Positions 11,560 through 23,574 of a stretch of 64,000 bases of DNA are shown piece by piece (the first letter of the stretch is position 1; each line of letters opens with the position of its first letter). The stretch is from Ptiloglossa arizonensis (lineage: Eukaryota; Arthropoda; Insecta; Hymenoptera; Colletidae), in assembly GCF_051014685.1 (NCBI RefSeq), contig NC_135048.1, positions 30,093,043-30,157,042 of the forward strand, in the 5' to 3' direction. The notes beneath the pieces are model-generated. The model saw nothing but the letters and a program-made list of their open reading frames with translations. It was not told the DNA's origin and ran no database searches. The position numbers and the translations under genes are program-made.

Positions 11560-12790
11560 CGACGATCGTTTCGATAGTCTGGATCGTTCTCCTTGAAACT
11601 TTGTACTCGGGTCGGTGGACCCCGGAGCGAAGTAACCGGTGCATGGGGTCCACCCACCCGATGGCAAAACTTTAACGTAGTAAACGCCGATAAAGGTACG
11701 TTATATGAATAAAAGTACTCATTGTCTCGATAGACTGGATCGTTCTCCTTGAAACCCTGCAGTCGGGTCGGTGGACCCCGGAGCGGAGTGACCGGTATAC
11801 GGGGTCCACCCATCCAATGACAAGGTTTTAATATAGGAAACACCGATGAAAGGTACATTATATGATTCAAAATACTAATTTTTCCATAGATGGATTATTA
11901 TCCTTGAAACTTTGTAGTTGGATCGGTGGACCCCAGAGCGGAGTAACAGTTGCACGGAGTCCACCCACCCGATGGCAAGGTTTTAATGTAGGAAACACCG
12001 ATGAAAAGTACATTATATGATTCAAAATACTAGTTTTCTCAATAGATGGATTGTTCTCCTTGAAACTTTGGAGTTAGATTGGTGGACCCCGTAGCGGAGT
12101 AACAGTTGCACGGGATCCACGCACCCGATGGCAAGGCTTTAATGTAAGAAACACCGATGAAAGGTACGTTACATGATTAAAAATACTAAATTTCTAGATA
12201 GATGAATCGTTTTTTTTGAAATCTTGTAACCGGGTCATTGGACCCCGGAGCGGAGTGACCGGTGCACGGGGTCCACCCAGCCAATGGCAAGGCTTTAACG
12301 TAGAAAACACCGATGAAGGTAGATTATGTGATTAAAAGTACTAATTTTCTCGATAAATGAATTGTTCTCCTTGAAACTTTGTAGTTGAATCGGTGTCCAC
12401 TCATCTGATGGCAAGGCTTTAACGTAGGAAACACCGATGAAGGCACGTTACACGATTAAAAATACTAATTTTCTCGATCGCTCTCGTTAAAATTTTGTAG
12501 TCAGGGCAGCAGACCTCGTAATACCGATCACTTCCCTACGGGGTTCACCGACTGGACGCCAAGGCGTTTCCCTAACAAATACCAATGAACCTTCGTTCCA
12601 TGATTAAAAATGATAATATCGTCGCTATAGATTGGATCGTTCTCCTTAGAATTCTGTCGTGAGGTCGGTGGACCCCGTAGAGAGACGACTGGTGTCACGG
12701 GGTCCACCGACCCGACGACAAGGCTTTTCCCAGCAGATACCGACGAGTGTTCGTTCCATGAATAAAAATGCTAATACATATTTCAGCAAC
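11560..12790. repeat. Satellite, about 156 bp monomer, eight copies, each with an inverted repeat
   Basis: Monomers carry GGATCGTTCTCCTTGAAAC, then a foldback GGTGGACCCC ... GGGGTCCACC, then GGCAAGGCTTTAA, AACACCGATGAA and AAATACTAA. GGTGGACCCC or its remnant occurs near 11614, 11770, 11925, 12081, 12237, 12391, 12510 and 12667, mostly 155-156 bp apart. In the last copy the stem GGTCGGTGGACCCCGT / ACGGGGTCCACCGACC is 16 bp and perfect around an 18-base loop. Copies six and seven have lost most of the stem. The hairpin is a property of the monomer. I cannot say whether it is transcribed. Confidence 0.93.
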
Positions 12791-13854
12791 TCGTGCAATC
12801 GCAAACTTGACGCAAAGTAAATATTACTGACCGGACAGGCGTGCAGTAAATGTAGTCATTTACAATGTAGATACGGAAATTTTGCAACTGCTCCAAGCGA
12901 ACGTAGAATACCGTGGAAATTATTCTAATATTACCCGTTGCCTTATTAATACTATTTCATAGTACCTGTTGCTCTTTTGATATCGTAACATCGAGTAGAT
13001 GCTGAATTATCCGTCGTAATAAAATACAAGAAAGCAACAACGAACAAATTGAACGAGAACAAGGATATTACACACGTAGTCACGTTAAATTTAAATAAAA
13101 TATTCTTGTAACTGGACCGGGGATTCCATGCATTCGTGACACGATATAAAAAATTTACATGAAATATGTATTAAATACATTTCAGAAATTACAAAAATAA
13201 TATCAATATTAATATTTCGTGCAAAGTGGTACATTCTGGATACGTCCGGTATATTCCCTTTACCCCTTCCTAGACACCATAAATGCGTAAAATCCTGCTT
13301 GCGATACATCGAAAGCAAGAAGATTAAGTTTTACCTCGGCCAACTATCTTTCGTTCGTACTTTCAAATTTCCAACCAGAGATAAATCAACGTGCTTTGGG
13401 TCCTGCTAAAAAGGAGGACCTTTCTTGGTGCGCGAAATCGAGCAATGGGTTAGAAGTCGAAGGTCAACGCGAAAACTTTCGTCCAGCGTGAACCAGAGAC
13501 CGACAATGGAACCGCGAATGGTAATCGAGTCCCGGTTGACATTGTTTCTGTTCTGTTACACGAGCAAAGGGATTTCTCCGTTTCCCAAGAACGTCTTTGC
13601 TTAGCGAGACAAGACGAATAGTCGAGGCACGCGCCGCGTCCTTTAAACCGCGGTGCATGCGTTATTGGCATATCTTCCTTCGTCCAACCCTTTTCGTCGG
13701 GGAGAACTACGCGAGCAACTGGGTGGACTCAAACTTGAAATTCCGCGCGTGTCTGGAATATGTTGGACGTTAAAGGGAAACACCGGGCCAGCTTCGATAG
13801 TTTTGAAACATCGCAGATTTAATAACCGTGCGCCGGGACGAGGCACGAAGTATC
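12791..13854. other. Single-copy spacer
   Basis: AT-rich to about 13320, CG-richer afterwards. Two overlapping minus frames at 13450-13671 and another at 13643-13894 carry no domain. Nothing functional is recognisable. Confidence 0.55.
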
Positions 13855-14575
13855 TTGTATCCGGGAATGGTTTCACCGGTACTCGGTTCAACATGAGAAA
13901 TTTTAACGAGTAGAAGAGAGAGAGAGAGAGACAAAGATACTTCGAATATATTTTTTTTTTATTAATTCGAGATTACGTCTCGTTTTTACATTCGATCGGT
14001 GCGTACAGTGTCTGTATTATCCAGCTACTGGAACGAGGCACGAAGTATCTTGTATGCGGGGATTGTCGGTACTGGTTCGATATGGAAAATTTTGAAGAAA
14101 GACAGAGAGAAATTTTATACATTTTTTTTCCATCAATTATGTCTCTACTTCACTCTCAGTTTTCCGGGAATGGTTTCACCGGTACTCGGTTCGACGTGGG
14201 AAATTTTAGAGGGAGAGAGAAAAAGAGATTTGGATATATATATATTTTTTTTTTCATTTATTATATCTCACTTTTGCTTTCGGTCGTCCGGAAATGGTTC
14301 CACCGGTACTGGTTCGATGTAGGAAATTTTCAAGAGAGAGAAATTTTAGATTTTTCTTGCATACTAATTACATCCATTAGTTCCATCAGTACTGGTCCAA
14401 TATGAAGAATTTTAGCGAGAGAGATTTTAGATAATTTTTTTTTTTTTTTTTATTAATTACATCTCGTTTTCACCCTCAGTTATCCAGGAACGGTTCCACC
14501 GGTACCGGTTTAGCATGGGGAATTTTAACGAGAGAGAGAAAGACTTTAGGTAGTTTTTAATACGAGATTACATCT
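13855..14575. repeat. Degenerate tandem array, about 122 bp monomer with slippage tracts
   Basis: GG(A/T)AATGGTTTCACCGGTACT, then CGGTTC, AATTTTA, a GAGAGA run, a T-run and ATTAATTAC/TATGTCTC recur near 13865, 14050, 14170, 14293, 14385 and 14490. Clean neighbours are about 122 bp apart. One early gap is longer because an extra segment intervenes. The GA and T runs change length in each copy. Confidence 0.8.
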
Positions 14576-14599
14576 ATACAAGCTTACCGAAAATAGAAC

Positions 14600-14815
14600 C
14601 ATCTCTACTGCACATCTCAATGTTCGCTCGTTCAAACGCCACCTAACCGACATGATAGATCTCTTGTCAGTGTATGAATTTAATGTACTCGAGATCTGGC
14701 TGTCTTATCGACAATTGCCAAGAGTTAATAATACCAGGCTATTCTTTCACCCGTGTCGATCGTACTCTTACGTGTACCACGAGAGATTTAAATTTATATT
14801 GCACAAAACTTTCGT
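14600..14815 (+). pseudogene. Non-LTR retrotransposon endonuclease (APE-type) remnant
   Basis: One frame gives AHLNVRSFKRHLTDMIDLL, then FNVLEIWLS (14610-14700), which matches the start of the apurinic-like endonuclease of Jockey/CR1/R1-type ORF2, where a .LNIRSL...... motif is followed by L.ETWL. The Glu of the ETW-type motif is kept. A shifted frame at 14731-14766 reads IPGYSFTRVDRT, the expected next motif. The first frame resumes at 14769 with YVYHERFKFILHKT. At least two frameshifts and the lack of the rest of ORF2 show a dead 5' fragment. The clade cannot be fixed from this. Confidence 0.7.
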
Positions 14816-16235
14816 TCAACTATATTACCTAATCATATACCATGGTATACGTAGATACTCTTATTCTCTACCGTTCTTCTTTCTTTTCCTCTTCTCTTGT
14901 TCTCGTTCTATATTATTTTATTACGTTCTCATTAAACTGCTTTCAAGATTAGGTTAATAGCGGCGTACAGCTATGGCTCACCTTTGTATTGAACGTATAC
15001 TTATCCTTATCTCGACACATTAATTTCTTATTATCGTTTTCGTCTTCTCTTTCTTACCCCATTCAATACTCCGTTTTACAATGTATACAATCTCGATACA
15101 ATAAAGATGCATTGTTATTATTATTATATAATCAAGCGCAGCGTTTGTATAGATTACGTCCGCAGAAAATGAGCAACGCGGTCCGTCGAAGTTTAAACCG
15201 TTCGAAATAACGAAATTTATTATTGATGAAGACTTTAACGATACCTTTAACGAACGTTGGGTATAATGAAGGGCGTAAATGGGAAGACGAGGCACGTTAG
15301 ATGCGCCACGGGTCAGGTTTCGGTAAAAGTTATTAACGGGCAAGCGGGTAACAACGAAACCGAAAAAATTTCATTTAACAACGATACCGAGCAGAATGGT
15401 AATAACGATACACTGGTAAATTAAATACATAACTCAATCACCTGGATCGGTTTGAAGTTTCACATCTCCGGATACGTGAAAAATGCTACGGTCAAACTTT
15501 TCCCTGATAATTGAAAAATCTCCCTAAACGTAGAAACACCACATGGACGATTATTTTATCGTGTCCAATTATATCTCCGACAAAGGAACGAGGATTACAC
15601 GCGAAACTGGAGACACCGTGGGTAAATGTAAATACATTTCACACATTTCAAACGTTTCGATGTACTTTCACGCCCCTTGTTTCTTCTTCTCTCCCTCTCT
15701 TTCTCTCTTTCTTTTTTTTTTTTTTTCTTTACATCGGTATTTGTTGTTCGCCACATTTTCCAAACGCTCGAAAACGCGTTTAAATTTAAACCGCCGGCCG
15801 CGCGTCGATCTAATTTCGTTTCCTTTATCGGATGTATACTACGGCAATTTATTATCGAATTCCCAATCGTATCGAGCGCATATTCTGGCGCTCGGAATAC
15901 CAACAATCGCGTCGCGTACGTACGCGAGATTCGTTCACGTTTGCGACCGAAACACAGCGTTTAAGGAACCCCGTGGACGTGTCTCGCGCTTCGTGGAAAA
16001 GTGACTCGTATCCGACCGATACTTGACCGAGCGACAAAGTGAAGGACGAGGTAGCGGAGAAGGGTGGGGGATCGGTGTCCGTTCTAAGCGACATCCACGC
16101 GGACGATTAAGAGCGACGCTTAAAGCCTCCTCCCGATGCAGACGTCAGTTAAAAAGTCATTTGTTTCTGTCTTATTAGGAAGTAAACGAGGCGCGCCGGG
16201 TTTCTCGTTCCCGTTGCCTTTGATATCTCTCTTGG
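14816..16235. other. Single-copy spacer with CT- and T-rich tracts
   Basis: AT-rich with ATT-type short runs near 15115-15135 and a C/T then T-run near 15690-15730. It is CG-richer after 15780. Several 60-150 codon frames at 15500-16090 overlap on both strands, and those on plus cross the low-complexity tract. No domain is recognisable. Confidence 0.5.
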
Positions 16236-16462
16236 GCCCTCCTCCGTGTTCTCTACCACCTCCCCTACCCCCTGGCCCAACGCTCTACCCCCTCCCTTAC
16301 CCCCTGGCCCAACGCGCTACCCCTTCTCTACCCCCTGGCCCAACGCTCTACCCCCTCCCTTACACCCCGGCCCAACGCTCTACCCCTTCTCTACCCCCAG
16401 GCCCAACGCTCTACCCTTCCCCTACCCCCAGGCCCGACGCTCTACCCCCTCCCCCGTAGAAC
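16236..16462. repeat. C-rich minisatellite, about 31 bp unit
   Basis: Units of the form GGCCCAACGCTCTACCCC, CTCCCTTACCCCCT repeat about seven times, with TTCTCTA or CTCCCTTA as the variable part and a 30-32 bp period. The plus strand is pyrimidine/C-rich and the minus strand G-rich. Two plus frames cross it as Pro-Gly-Pro-Thr-Leu-Tyr repeats, but the period is not a multiple of three and the frames have no domain outside it, so coding is unlikely. Confidence 0.88.
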
Positions 16463-17149
16463 GCAAAGGACCAGGAAAGAAAGAAACAAACAAACACAAT
16501 TTTATCGCCGCGGTCGAGGTCCCTTTAATCCGCGAGACGATCCTTATAATTCGTGCGGGCCCGGGTTACGGCTGTGTTTCGGTTAAAGCGCCGTGCCCCG
16601 TAAAATTTATACGAGAAAGGATAAAGATGTTATCATAACGTGACCCCGGCTCGAGACGGCCCCCGGGCCACTGTAAGATTACGCTTTTACGAATTTGCCT
16701 CTTATATAGTACAAACTGGTTTATGGCCGCCACGGGTTCCCCTGCCGCTTGTCCGACGTCTCTTCCATGTCCAGCGCCAGGAACAGAGGGGAGAGGGTGA
16801 GTGAGAGAGAGAGAGAGAAAGGTTGGTCCCTTTCCCTGTCGACCAAACGGAGGCAAATACTTCACCTCCCTGCAGCCACGGAATTGGCGCACGATTTCGA
16901 GCCTCGATAATTCGACAAGCGATCGAGTCACCTGGAAACGCATCTTAGATTGGCCGATTGTCTTATTAAATTCTGCGCCCGGAATAGATCCGGTAGATTG
17001 ATTCTGGATGTCTGGTTCTCGCGTCGAAAACTCGGTGTAATAACGTTTCCACGGAGAGAAACGATATTACAATATTACAATGTCAATATAATGTTATGAT
17101 ACATTATTCGTGCCACGAGGAGGACAATCGAGGTTTCTGATTATATCGT
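16463..17149. other. Single-copy spacer
   Basis: CG-rich to 17000, with a short GA run at 16800-16820. The minus frame 16566-16943 has no domain. No RNA gene or clear promoter is seen. Confidence 0.55.
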
Positions 17150-17730
17150 TTGAACTGATTTTATGGACGATTGTGAATTTAATATTATGTATTTGCATAG
17201 TGTTATATTTACATATTTGCATAGTATAATATTACATATTTTTATAGAGTGATACTTATATATTTTAACATCAAAAAATTGATGTTGATTATTAACGTTC
17301 GAATATTCAGTTCTGTAGAGCTTGATAATTGTGTAACAATGTTTATTCGGTATTTGCATAGTGTAATATTTACATATTTGCATAGTATAATATTACGTAT
17401 TTACATAGAGTGATACTTATATATTACAACATCAAAAAATTGATGTTGATTATTAACGTTCGAGTATTCAGTTCTGTAGAGCTCGATAATTGTGTAACAA
17501 TGTTTATTCATTTATAGGTATTATTTCGGTGTTAATAATACATGTAATATTTACATATTTGCATAGTATAATATTACACATTTACATAGTGTAATACTTA
17601 TATATTCCAACACCAAGGAATCGATGTTAATTATTAATGCTTGAATATATAATTCTATGCACTCTGTAATTGTGTAACAATGTTTGTTCATTTATAGGTA
17701 TCGATTTACTTTACGTTTATGTCAATCGAA
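17150..17730. repeat. AT-rich tandem array, about 161-181 bp monomer
   Basis: ATTTGCATAGTATAATATTA, then GTGATACTTATATATT and AACATC(A)nTTGATGTT, ATTATTAACGTTCGA, and TAATTGTGTAACAATGTTTA recur, with the AACATC core at 17267, 17428 and 17609. The AACATCAA/TTGATGTT pair forms an 8 bp perfect stem in the first two copies. The copy at 17609 has lost the pairing. Confidence 0.85.
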
Positions 17731-18195
17731 ACGATTTATACGAAAATAAGTGTAATATTGAACTTGGATTATAAATACGATACCGTGAAAGAGATGGTTT
17801 TTTTATTAATGCTAGAATATCTATTTCCGTATTGGAAGGTTGGTAATTGTGTAAGAACATTTGTATTACGTAATTTATGCCACGCGATCGAATATGATTG
17901 AAATAACTACGAGTCCGATATTAAATTTTGAAGTCGGAGCAGGTACTGGCTATTAAATTTTAAAGTGGAGGGCAGGTGCTCGCTGTTAAATTTCGAAGCT
18001 GGCTGTGAAAAATAAATACCGGAATAAGAGTAACGGGTGTACCTATCCTGTAATCCGAAGTGTTCTTCGGTCAAGCTCTCGAGTGCTGCTCTATCATCTG
18101 CCCACTAGACCATTTATATATTACGAACAGTTTAGAATGTTTACACCACATATTTCACGGTAGTTAACAATCGTGCCACGCAAATAAAACTAAAG
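17731..18195. other. Single-copy spacer
   Basis: AT-rich. The ends of the neighbouring arrays fade into it. A short local duplication around TATTAAATTTTGAAG/TGTTAAATTTCGAAG lies at 17915-18000. No gene or RNA is recognised. Confidence 0.5.
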
Positions 18196-19345
18196 AAAGA
18201 AAGTACAAATAAATAAGCAAAGTGTAAACAATTTTCCATCGATAGTATCTATATAAAAAATTCACTCTACTAATTACACTTTTGAACATAATTAACACCT
18301 TTCACACTCGCAAATTATTTCTCTTTATGAAAAGATTTTCTCTATAAATCAAAAAATAGAAATAAAATAAAAAGTGCGAACAAAGAAGCAAAGTGTGAAC
18401 AATTTTCCATCGATAGTGTCTGTATAAAAATATTCACTATTCTAAATACACATTCAACAGTAATTAACACCTTCTATAGTCGCAAACTACTTCTCTTTAT
18501 GAAAAGATTTTCTCTATAAATCGAAAAATAGAAATAAAATAAAAAGTGCGAACAAAGAAACAAAGTATAAACAATTTTCCATCGATAGTATCCGTATAAA
18601 AAATTCACTCTACTAACTACACTTTCGAACATAATTAACACCTTTCACACTCGCAAACTACTTCTCTTTATTAAAAGATTTTCTCTATAAATCGAAAAAT
18701 AAAAATAAAATAAAAAGTGCGAACAAAGAAGCAAAGTGTAAACAATTTTCCATCGATAGTGTCCACATAAAAAATTCACTCTACTAATTACACTTTTCAA
18801 CATAATTAACACCTTCCATACTAGCAAACTATTTCTCTTTATTAAAATATTTTCTCTATAAATCAAAAATAGAAATAAAATAAAAAGTGCGAACAAAGAA
18901 GCAAAGTGTGAACAATTTTGCATCGATAGTGTCTGTATAAAAACATTCACTATTCTAATTACACTTTCAAAAGTAATTAACACCTTTCATAATCGCAAAC
19001 TACTTCTCTTTATTACAAAATTTTCTATATAAATTGAAAACTAAAAATAAAATAAAAAGTGCGAACAAATAAGCAAAGTGTGAACAATTTTCCATCGATA
19101 GTGTCCACATAAAAAATTCACTCTACTAATTACACTTTTCAACATGATTAACACCTTCCATACTAGCAAACTATTTCTCTTTATTAAAAGATTTTCTATA
19201 TAAATGGAAACATAAAAATAAAATAAAACGCACAAACAAATAAACAAAGTATAAACAATTTTCCATCGATAGTATCCGTATAAAAAATTCACTCTACTAA
19301 CTACACTTTCAAACATAATTAACACCATCTACACTCGCAATCTAC
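18196..19345. repeat. Satellite, 171 bp monomer, about seven copies
   Basis: AACAATTTTCCATCGATAGT, AAAAATTCACTCTACTAA, ACATAATTAACACCTT, TCGCAAACTA and AAAATAAAATAAAAAGTGCG repeat with the CATCGATAG core near 18236, 18407, 18578, 18750, 18921, 19091 and 19262, i.e. every 171 bp. Two monomer sub-types occur, with TATTCACTATTCTAA or AATTCACTCTACTAA. Two minus frames through the array reflect the repeat and are not genes. Confidence 0.94.
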
Positions 19346-20155
19346 TTTCCTTCGTTAAACGGTGTCCAACATAAACGAAAACACAAAACTATTCTAAAAT
19401 AAAAAAACATTTCTTACCCCATTTTACGTATCCGTGGAGCACGAAGAATGTTCGCGAGTGAACACGAGCCGAGTAGCGCAGCCTAATAAAGGAAACCCAG
19501 AATTCAGTAGAATAAATATCCGCGTAGCGTGACGAGGAATTCGTGAAGTTGAAACTCCGCGGAGACTGGGACCGCCCTATTATCAATCTGTCCCTACCCG
19601 GACGGTGTTCGAGGAGGGGCCCACGAGCTCCTACGAATTCGTCGATGGTTTAAGAGCGATACAACGAGGCAACGACAGGAAAAGGTCGCGGCAGGATGAA
19701 AGGGACGGTCATTTGAAATCGTAGTCGATCATACTTATGTAGATTCATGCAAATACCCGCGCAAAGAAACTAAGCAACGCGAAGCCGAAGGAGGGCGAGG
19801 GCTAAGGGTCGCAATGGAATTACGCGCGATACAAACGAGGGTTTACCGACAAACTGTTGGCGCACGGTATACAATGAAATATTCATGGGCGTAGCTGCAT
19901 TCGCTTATGACCGGCGGAAATCATCGAGAAAATCGTGAATTACGAGTTCCCTCGTTCCGCTGGCTGGCATCTTTTATGGAGCGCTCGAGCGCGATGGAAC
20001 ACTCCTCGTCCACGAGTAGATTTTCCCAATTTGTAGTCGGGCATTCTTCTCGAGAGGGGAACGATAGTCGCGAGCAAAAGTGGTTCTCGCTTTCGAGCAA
20101 CTAAATCGTGGATCGATTCAACAGGGATGGTGGAGAATTTTATCAGACCGGAAAA
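19346..20155. other. Single-copy spacer, CG-moderate
   Basis: Open frames at 19389-19586 minus and 19907-20104 plus have no domain. No promoter or RNA gene can be supported. Confidence 0.55.
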
Positions 20156-22440
20156 TTAATCTGAGAAGCTTGATTCGTTAAGTGTGACAAACGTATGCTT
20201 TGTGAACATTTCGCTGTTATGCGGTTTCGTCGAGAAGTAGTCGTGTGTCACGTTGACTATAATGATTAGTCGAGAAGGAGGTGAGTGCTTCTTGGATTGT
20301 TCCGTTGAGCAGAAGAAGAAATCGAGTGTTATTTTGACTATTCTGCCGAGACGAGGAGTAATCAAAGGGTAGTTTAACTATTCTGATGAATCGAGGGGTA
20401 ATTGAGTGCTAATTTGACTATTGTGTCGAGTCGAAGAATTGAGTTCTTCTTAAATTCTTCTGTCGAGTTGCAAAGTTGTCGAGTATATACTATTTACAGT
20501 GTTTTGTCGAGTCAAAGAGTGATCGAGTGCCACTTCGACTATTCTGTCTAGTCGAAAAACAATCTCGTGGCATTTTGACTATTCTATTAAGTCGAAGAAG
20601 AGTCGAATGTTTCTTGAACTCTTCTGTTAAGTTAAGTAGTCGAGTAGGTACCATTTAGTGTTCTATCGAGTCAAAGACCAATCAAGTGCCACCTTGACTA
20701 TTCTGTCTAGTCGAGAAGCAATCTTGTGTTATTTTAACTATTCTGTTAAATCGAGGAAGAGTCAAGTGATACTTGAACTGTTCTATCGAAATGAAAAATA
20801 GTTGAGTAGGTACTATTTAGAGTGTTCTATCGAGTCAGATTTGACTATTCTTTCGAGTCAACGAATAGTCGAGTCCAAAAGCAATTCTGTAACTCTTTGA
20901 CTATTCTGTCAAGTGCTTCTTGAACTCTTCTTTCAAGTTGAGGAATAATTGAGTAGGTACTATTTAGAGTGTTCTATCGAGTCAAAGAGATTTGACTATT
21001 CTTTCGAGTCGAGAAATAGTCAACTCCAAAAACAGTTCTGTAACTCTTTGACTATTCTGTCGAATCGAGAAAAAGTCGAGTGCTTCTTGAACTCTTCTGT
21101 CGAGTTGAGAAATAGTCGAGTAAGTACTATTTAGAATGTTCTATAAAGTCAAAGAGATTTGACTATTCTTTCGAGTCGAGAAATAGTCGAGTCCGAAAGC
21201 AGTTCTGTAACTCCTTGACTATTCTGTCGAGTGCTTCTTGAACTCTTCTATCAAATTAAAAAATAGTCGAGTAAGTACTATTTATAGTGTTCTATCGAAT
21301 CAACGAGATTTAACTATTCTTTCGAGTCGAGGAATAGTCGAGTCCAAAAGTAATTCTGTAACTCTTTGACTATTCTCTCGAGTCGAGAAAAAGTCGAGTG
21401 CTTCTTGAACTCTTCTGTTTAGATGAGAAATAGTCGAGTTGAGAAATAGTGGAGTAGGTACTATTTAGAGTATTCTATCGAGTCAGATTTGACTATTCTT
21501 TCGAGTCTAGAAATAATCGAGTCCAAAAGTAATTCTGTAACTCTTTGACTATTCTCTCGAGTCGAGAAAGAGTCGAGTGCTTCTTGAACTCTTCTGTCGA
21601 GTTGAAAAATAGTCAAGTAGGTACTATTTAAAGCGTTCCATCGAGTCAAAGAGATTTAACTATTCTTTCAAGTCGAGAAATAGTCAAGTCCAAAAGCAAT
21701 TCTGTAACTCTTTGACTATTCTGTCGAGTCGAGAAAGAGTCGAGTCCGAAAGCAGTTCTGTAACTCTTTGACTATTCTGTCGAGTGCTTCTTGAACTCTT
21801 CTATCAAATTAAAAAATAGTCGAGTAAGTACTATTTATAGTGTTCTATCGAATCAATGAGATTTAACTATTCTTTCGAGTCGAGGAATAGTCGAGTCCAA
21901 AAGTAATTCTGTAACTCTTTGACTATTCTCTCGAGTCGAGAAAAAGTCGAGTGCTTCTTGAACTCTTCTGTTTAGATGAGAAATAGTCGAGTTGAGAAAT
22001 AGTGGAGTAGGTACTATTTAAAATGTTCTATCGAGTCAAAGAGATTTGACTATTCTTTCGAGTCGAGAAATAGTCGAGTCCAAAAACAGTTCTGTCACTC
22101 TTTGACTATTCTCTCGAGTCGAGAAAGAGTCGAGTGCTCCTTGATCTCTTCTGTCGAGATGAGAAATAGTCAAGTAAATACTATTTAAAGTGTTCCATCG
22201 AGTCAAAGAGATTTAACTATTCTTTCAAATCGAGAAATAGTCAACTCCAAAAACAGTTCTGTAACTCTTTGACTATTCCGTAGAGTGCTTCTTGAACTCT
22301 TCTGCCAAGTTAAAAAATAGTCGAGTAGGTACTATTTAGAGTGTTCTATCGAGTCAAAGAGATTTGACTATTCTCTCGAGTCGAGAAAGAGTCGAGTGCT
22401 CCTTGATCTCTTCTGTCGAGTTGAAAAATAGTCGACGAAA
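20156..22440. repeat. Complex TCGA-rich satellite, about 145-180 bp monomers with internal hairpins
   Basis: The words TTGACTATTCT, TCGAGTCGAGAAATAGTC, GTGCTTCTTGAACTCTTCTG and GTAGGTACTATTTAGAGTG cycle eleven or more times. GACTATT on one side and AATAGTC on the other of a TCGAGTCGA centre make a short imperfect hairpin in most units. A block of about 550 bp is duplicated: the text from 21241 recurs from 21794. Edges are more diverged than the centre. Confidence 0.9.
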
Positions 22441-23209
22441 CCTTACGGTATGCATTTCAACCTGTGGAACACGAAATCCAGCGTTCGTTCACCAATGATC
22501 GAAATAATCGGAAGTTTAACCGTCGAATAGGTGCGCTGGCAGCTTTATCGACCACGAGTGCCTTCGTTAGAGTAAGGCGATGCTCGCAGATCCGAACCGT
22601 GGATAGCGTGCGTATTGTGTTATCGCGATGCAGCCGTGCACCACTGCGGCCGGTCTCTGTTTAGAAATCTAGATTATCCTGGCCGCGATGCGATGCTCCG
22701 TTACCGGAAAGCTCCTTGTAATGCAACCAGTTTCGCGTCTTATCCAACCGAATACCACCTCCTCGCCCGATTGTTTCAATTGCGAGAGAATTAACCGGTT
22801 GCATTCCGGCTGGATGATACCCTGTTTTGGGACTCGACTTATCGACATTCGAGTACCGTATTTCGTTTATTTAATCCAAACTAATCCCAACTACCCGCTT
22901 TAAAGCGTTTCTAAAAAAGTTCCGTTACATTTCAACGCATTTGATACAGCAAAGTTCAATCATCCCACCAGACACTAGAAAAAATACAATATAAAACAAT
23001 CTAAGATACAAATTGTAAGGATACAATAGTCAAAAGTACAATTTGTGGAAAGAAACTTGTGTTCAGATTTTAAAACCTTCGTGGATAGATTAAGTTCTAA
23101 AACTTGTCATCAGTTCCAAGAATCGGAGAATTTAATTTTTATTCTCCGTGAATAAGTATTCAATTTCTCGTTGTATAATAATTTTTGTTCCTCTTTCGTG
23201 CAATGAGTT
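22441..23209. other. Single-copy spacer
   Basis: CG-rich to 22900, then AT-rich. Plus frames at 22464-22664 and 22688-22903 show no domain. The right edge approaches the reverse transcriptase remnant and may hold more of that element beyond recognition. Confidence 0.5.
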
Positions 23210-23269
23210 TACCTAGATTATTTACTCTTAAATGATTACGTCCAGGGACCGTGGTTGTGAACCGGTTAA

Positions 23270-23574
23270 CTAAACACTCGTTAAGAGCGATCTCTTTCCC
23301 CCGTTAAGAATACAAAGCCTCGCGCACTGGTGTTTCAGTCCCCTTGTAAGCGAATCGTCTGATATTTCAATCGTAGAAAAAGACTGGAGGTCGTCGACGA
23401 AGCGGAGGAAGAATGCGCTACGCGAGAAAGCTTCCAAAGTATCGTTTACGACGATATTAAATAGAAACGGTGCAAGACGCGAACGGTACCCAGGGGCGAA
23501 ACATTAACGGGTCTCGTGAAGAAGTTACGTAACCTGACTGATTGCGTCCCATTCACAAGAAAAGTGGAAATTCA
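23270..23574 (-). pseudogene. Non-LTR retrotransposon reverse transcriptase remnant
   Basis: On minus, one frame gives FLVNGTQSVRL (from about 23562) leading into VNVSPLGT, the slot of the family's SGVPQG motif. A shifted frame then gives LAPFLFNIVVND (23476-23441) and FFLRFVDDLQSFSTIE, with FVDD at 23401-23390, followed by DDSLTRGL and a stop at 23270. These are, in order, the conserved palm motifs of Jockey/I/R1-type reverse transcriptases. FVDD corresponds to the FADD/YxDD metal-binding site. One frameshift and early loss of both ends mark it as dead. It lies on the opposite strand from the endonuclease remnant at 14.6 kb and need not be the same element. Confidence 0.75.

Noticed and set aside
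11178..11870. 230-codon minus frame
   Set aside because: It starts inside the 156 bp satellite and repeats with it, and it has no domain in the unique part.
16136..16638. Proline-rich frames resembling a collagen- or mucin-like protein
   Set aside because: They are produced by the C-rich 31 bp minisatellite, read in two frames at once, with no flanking domain.
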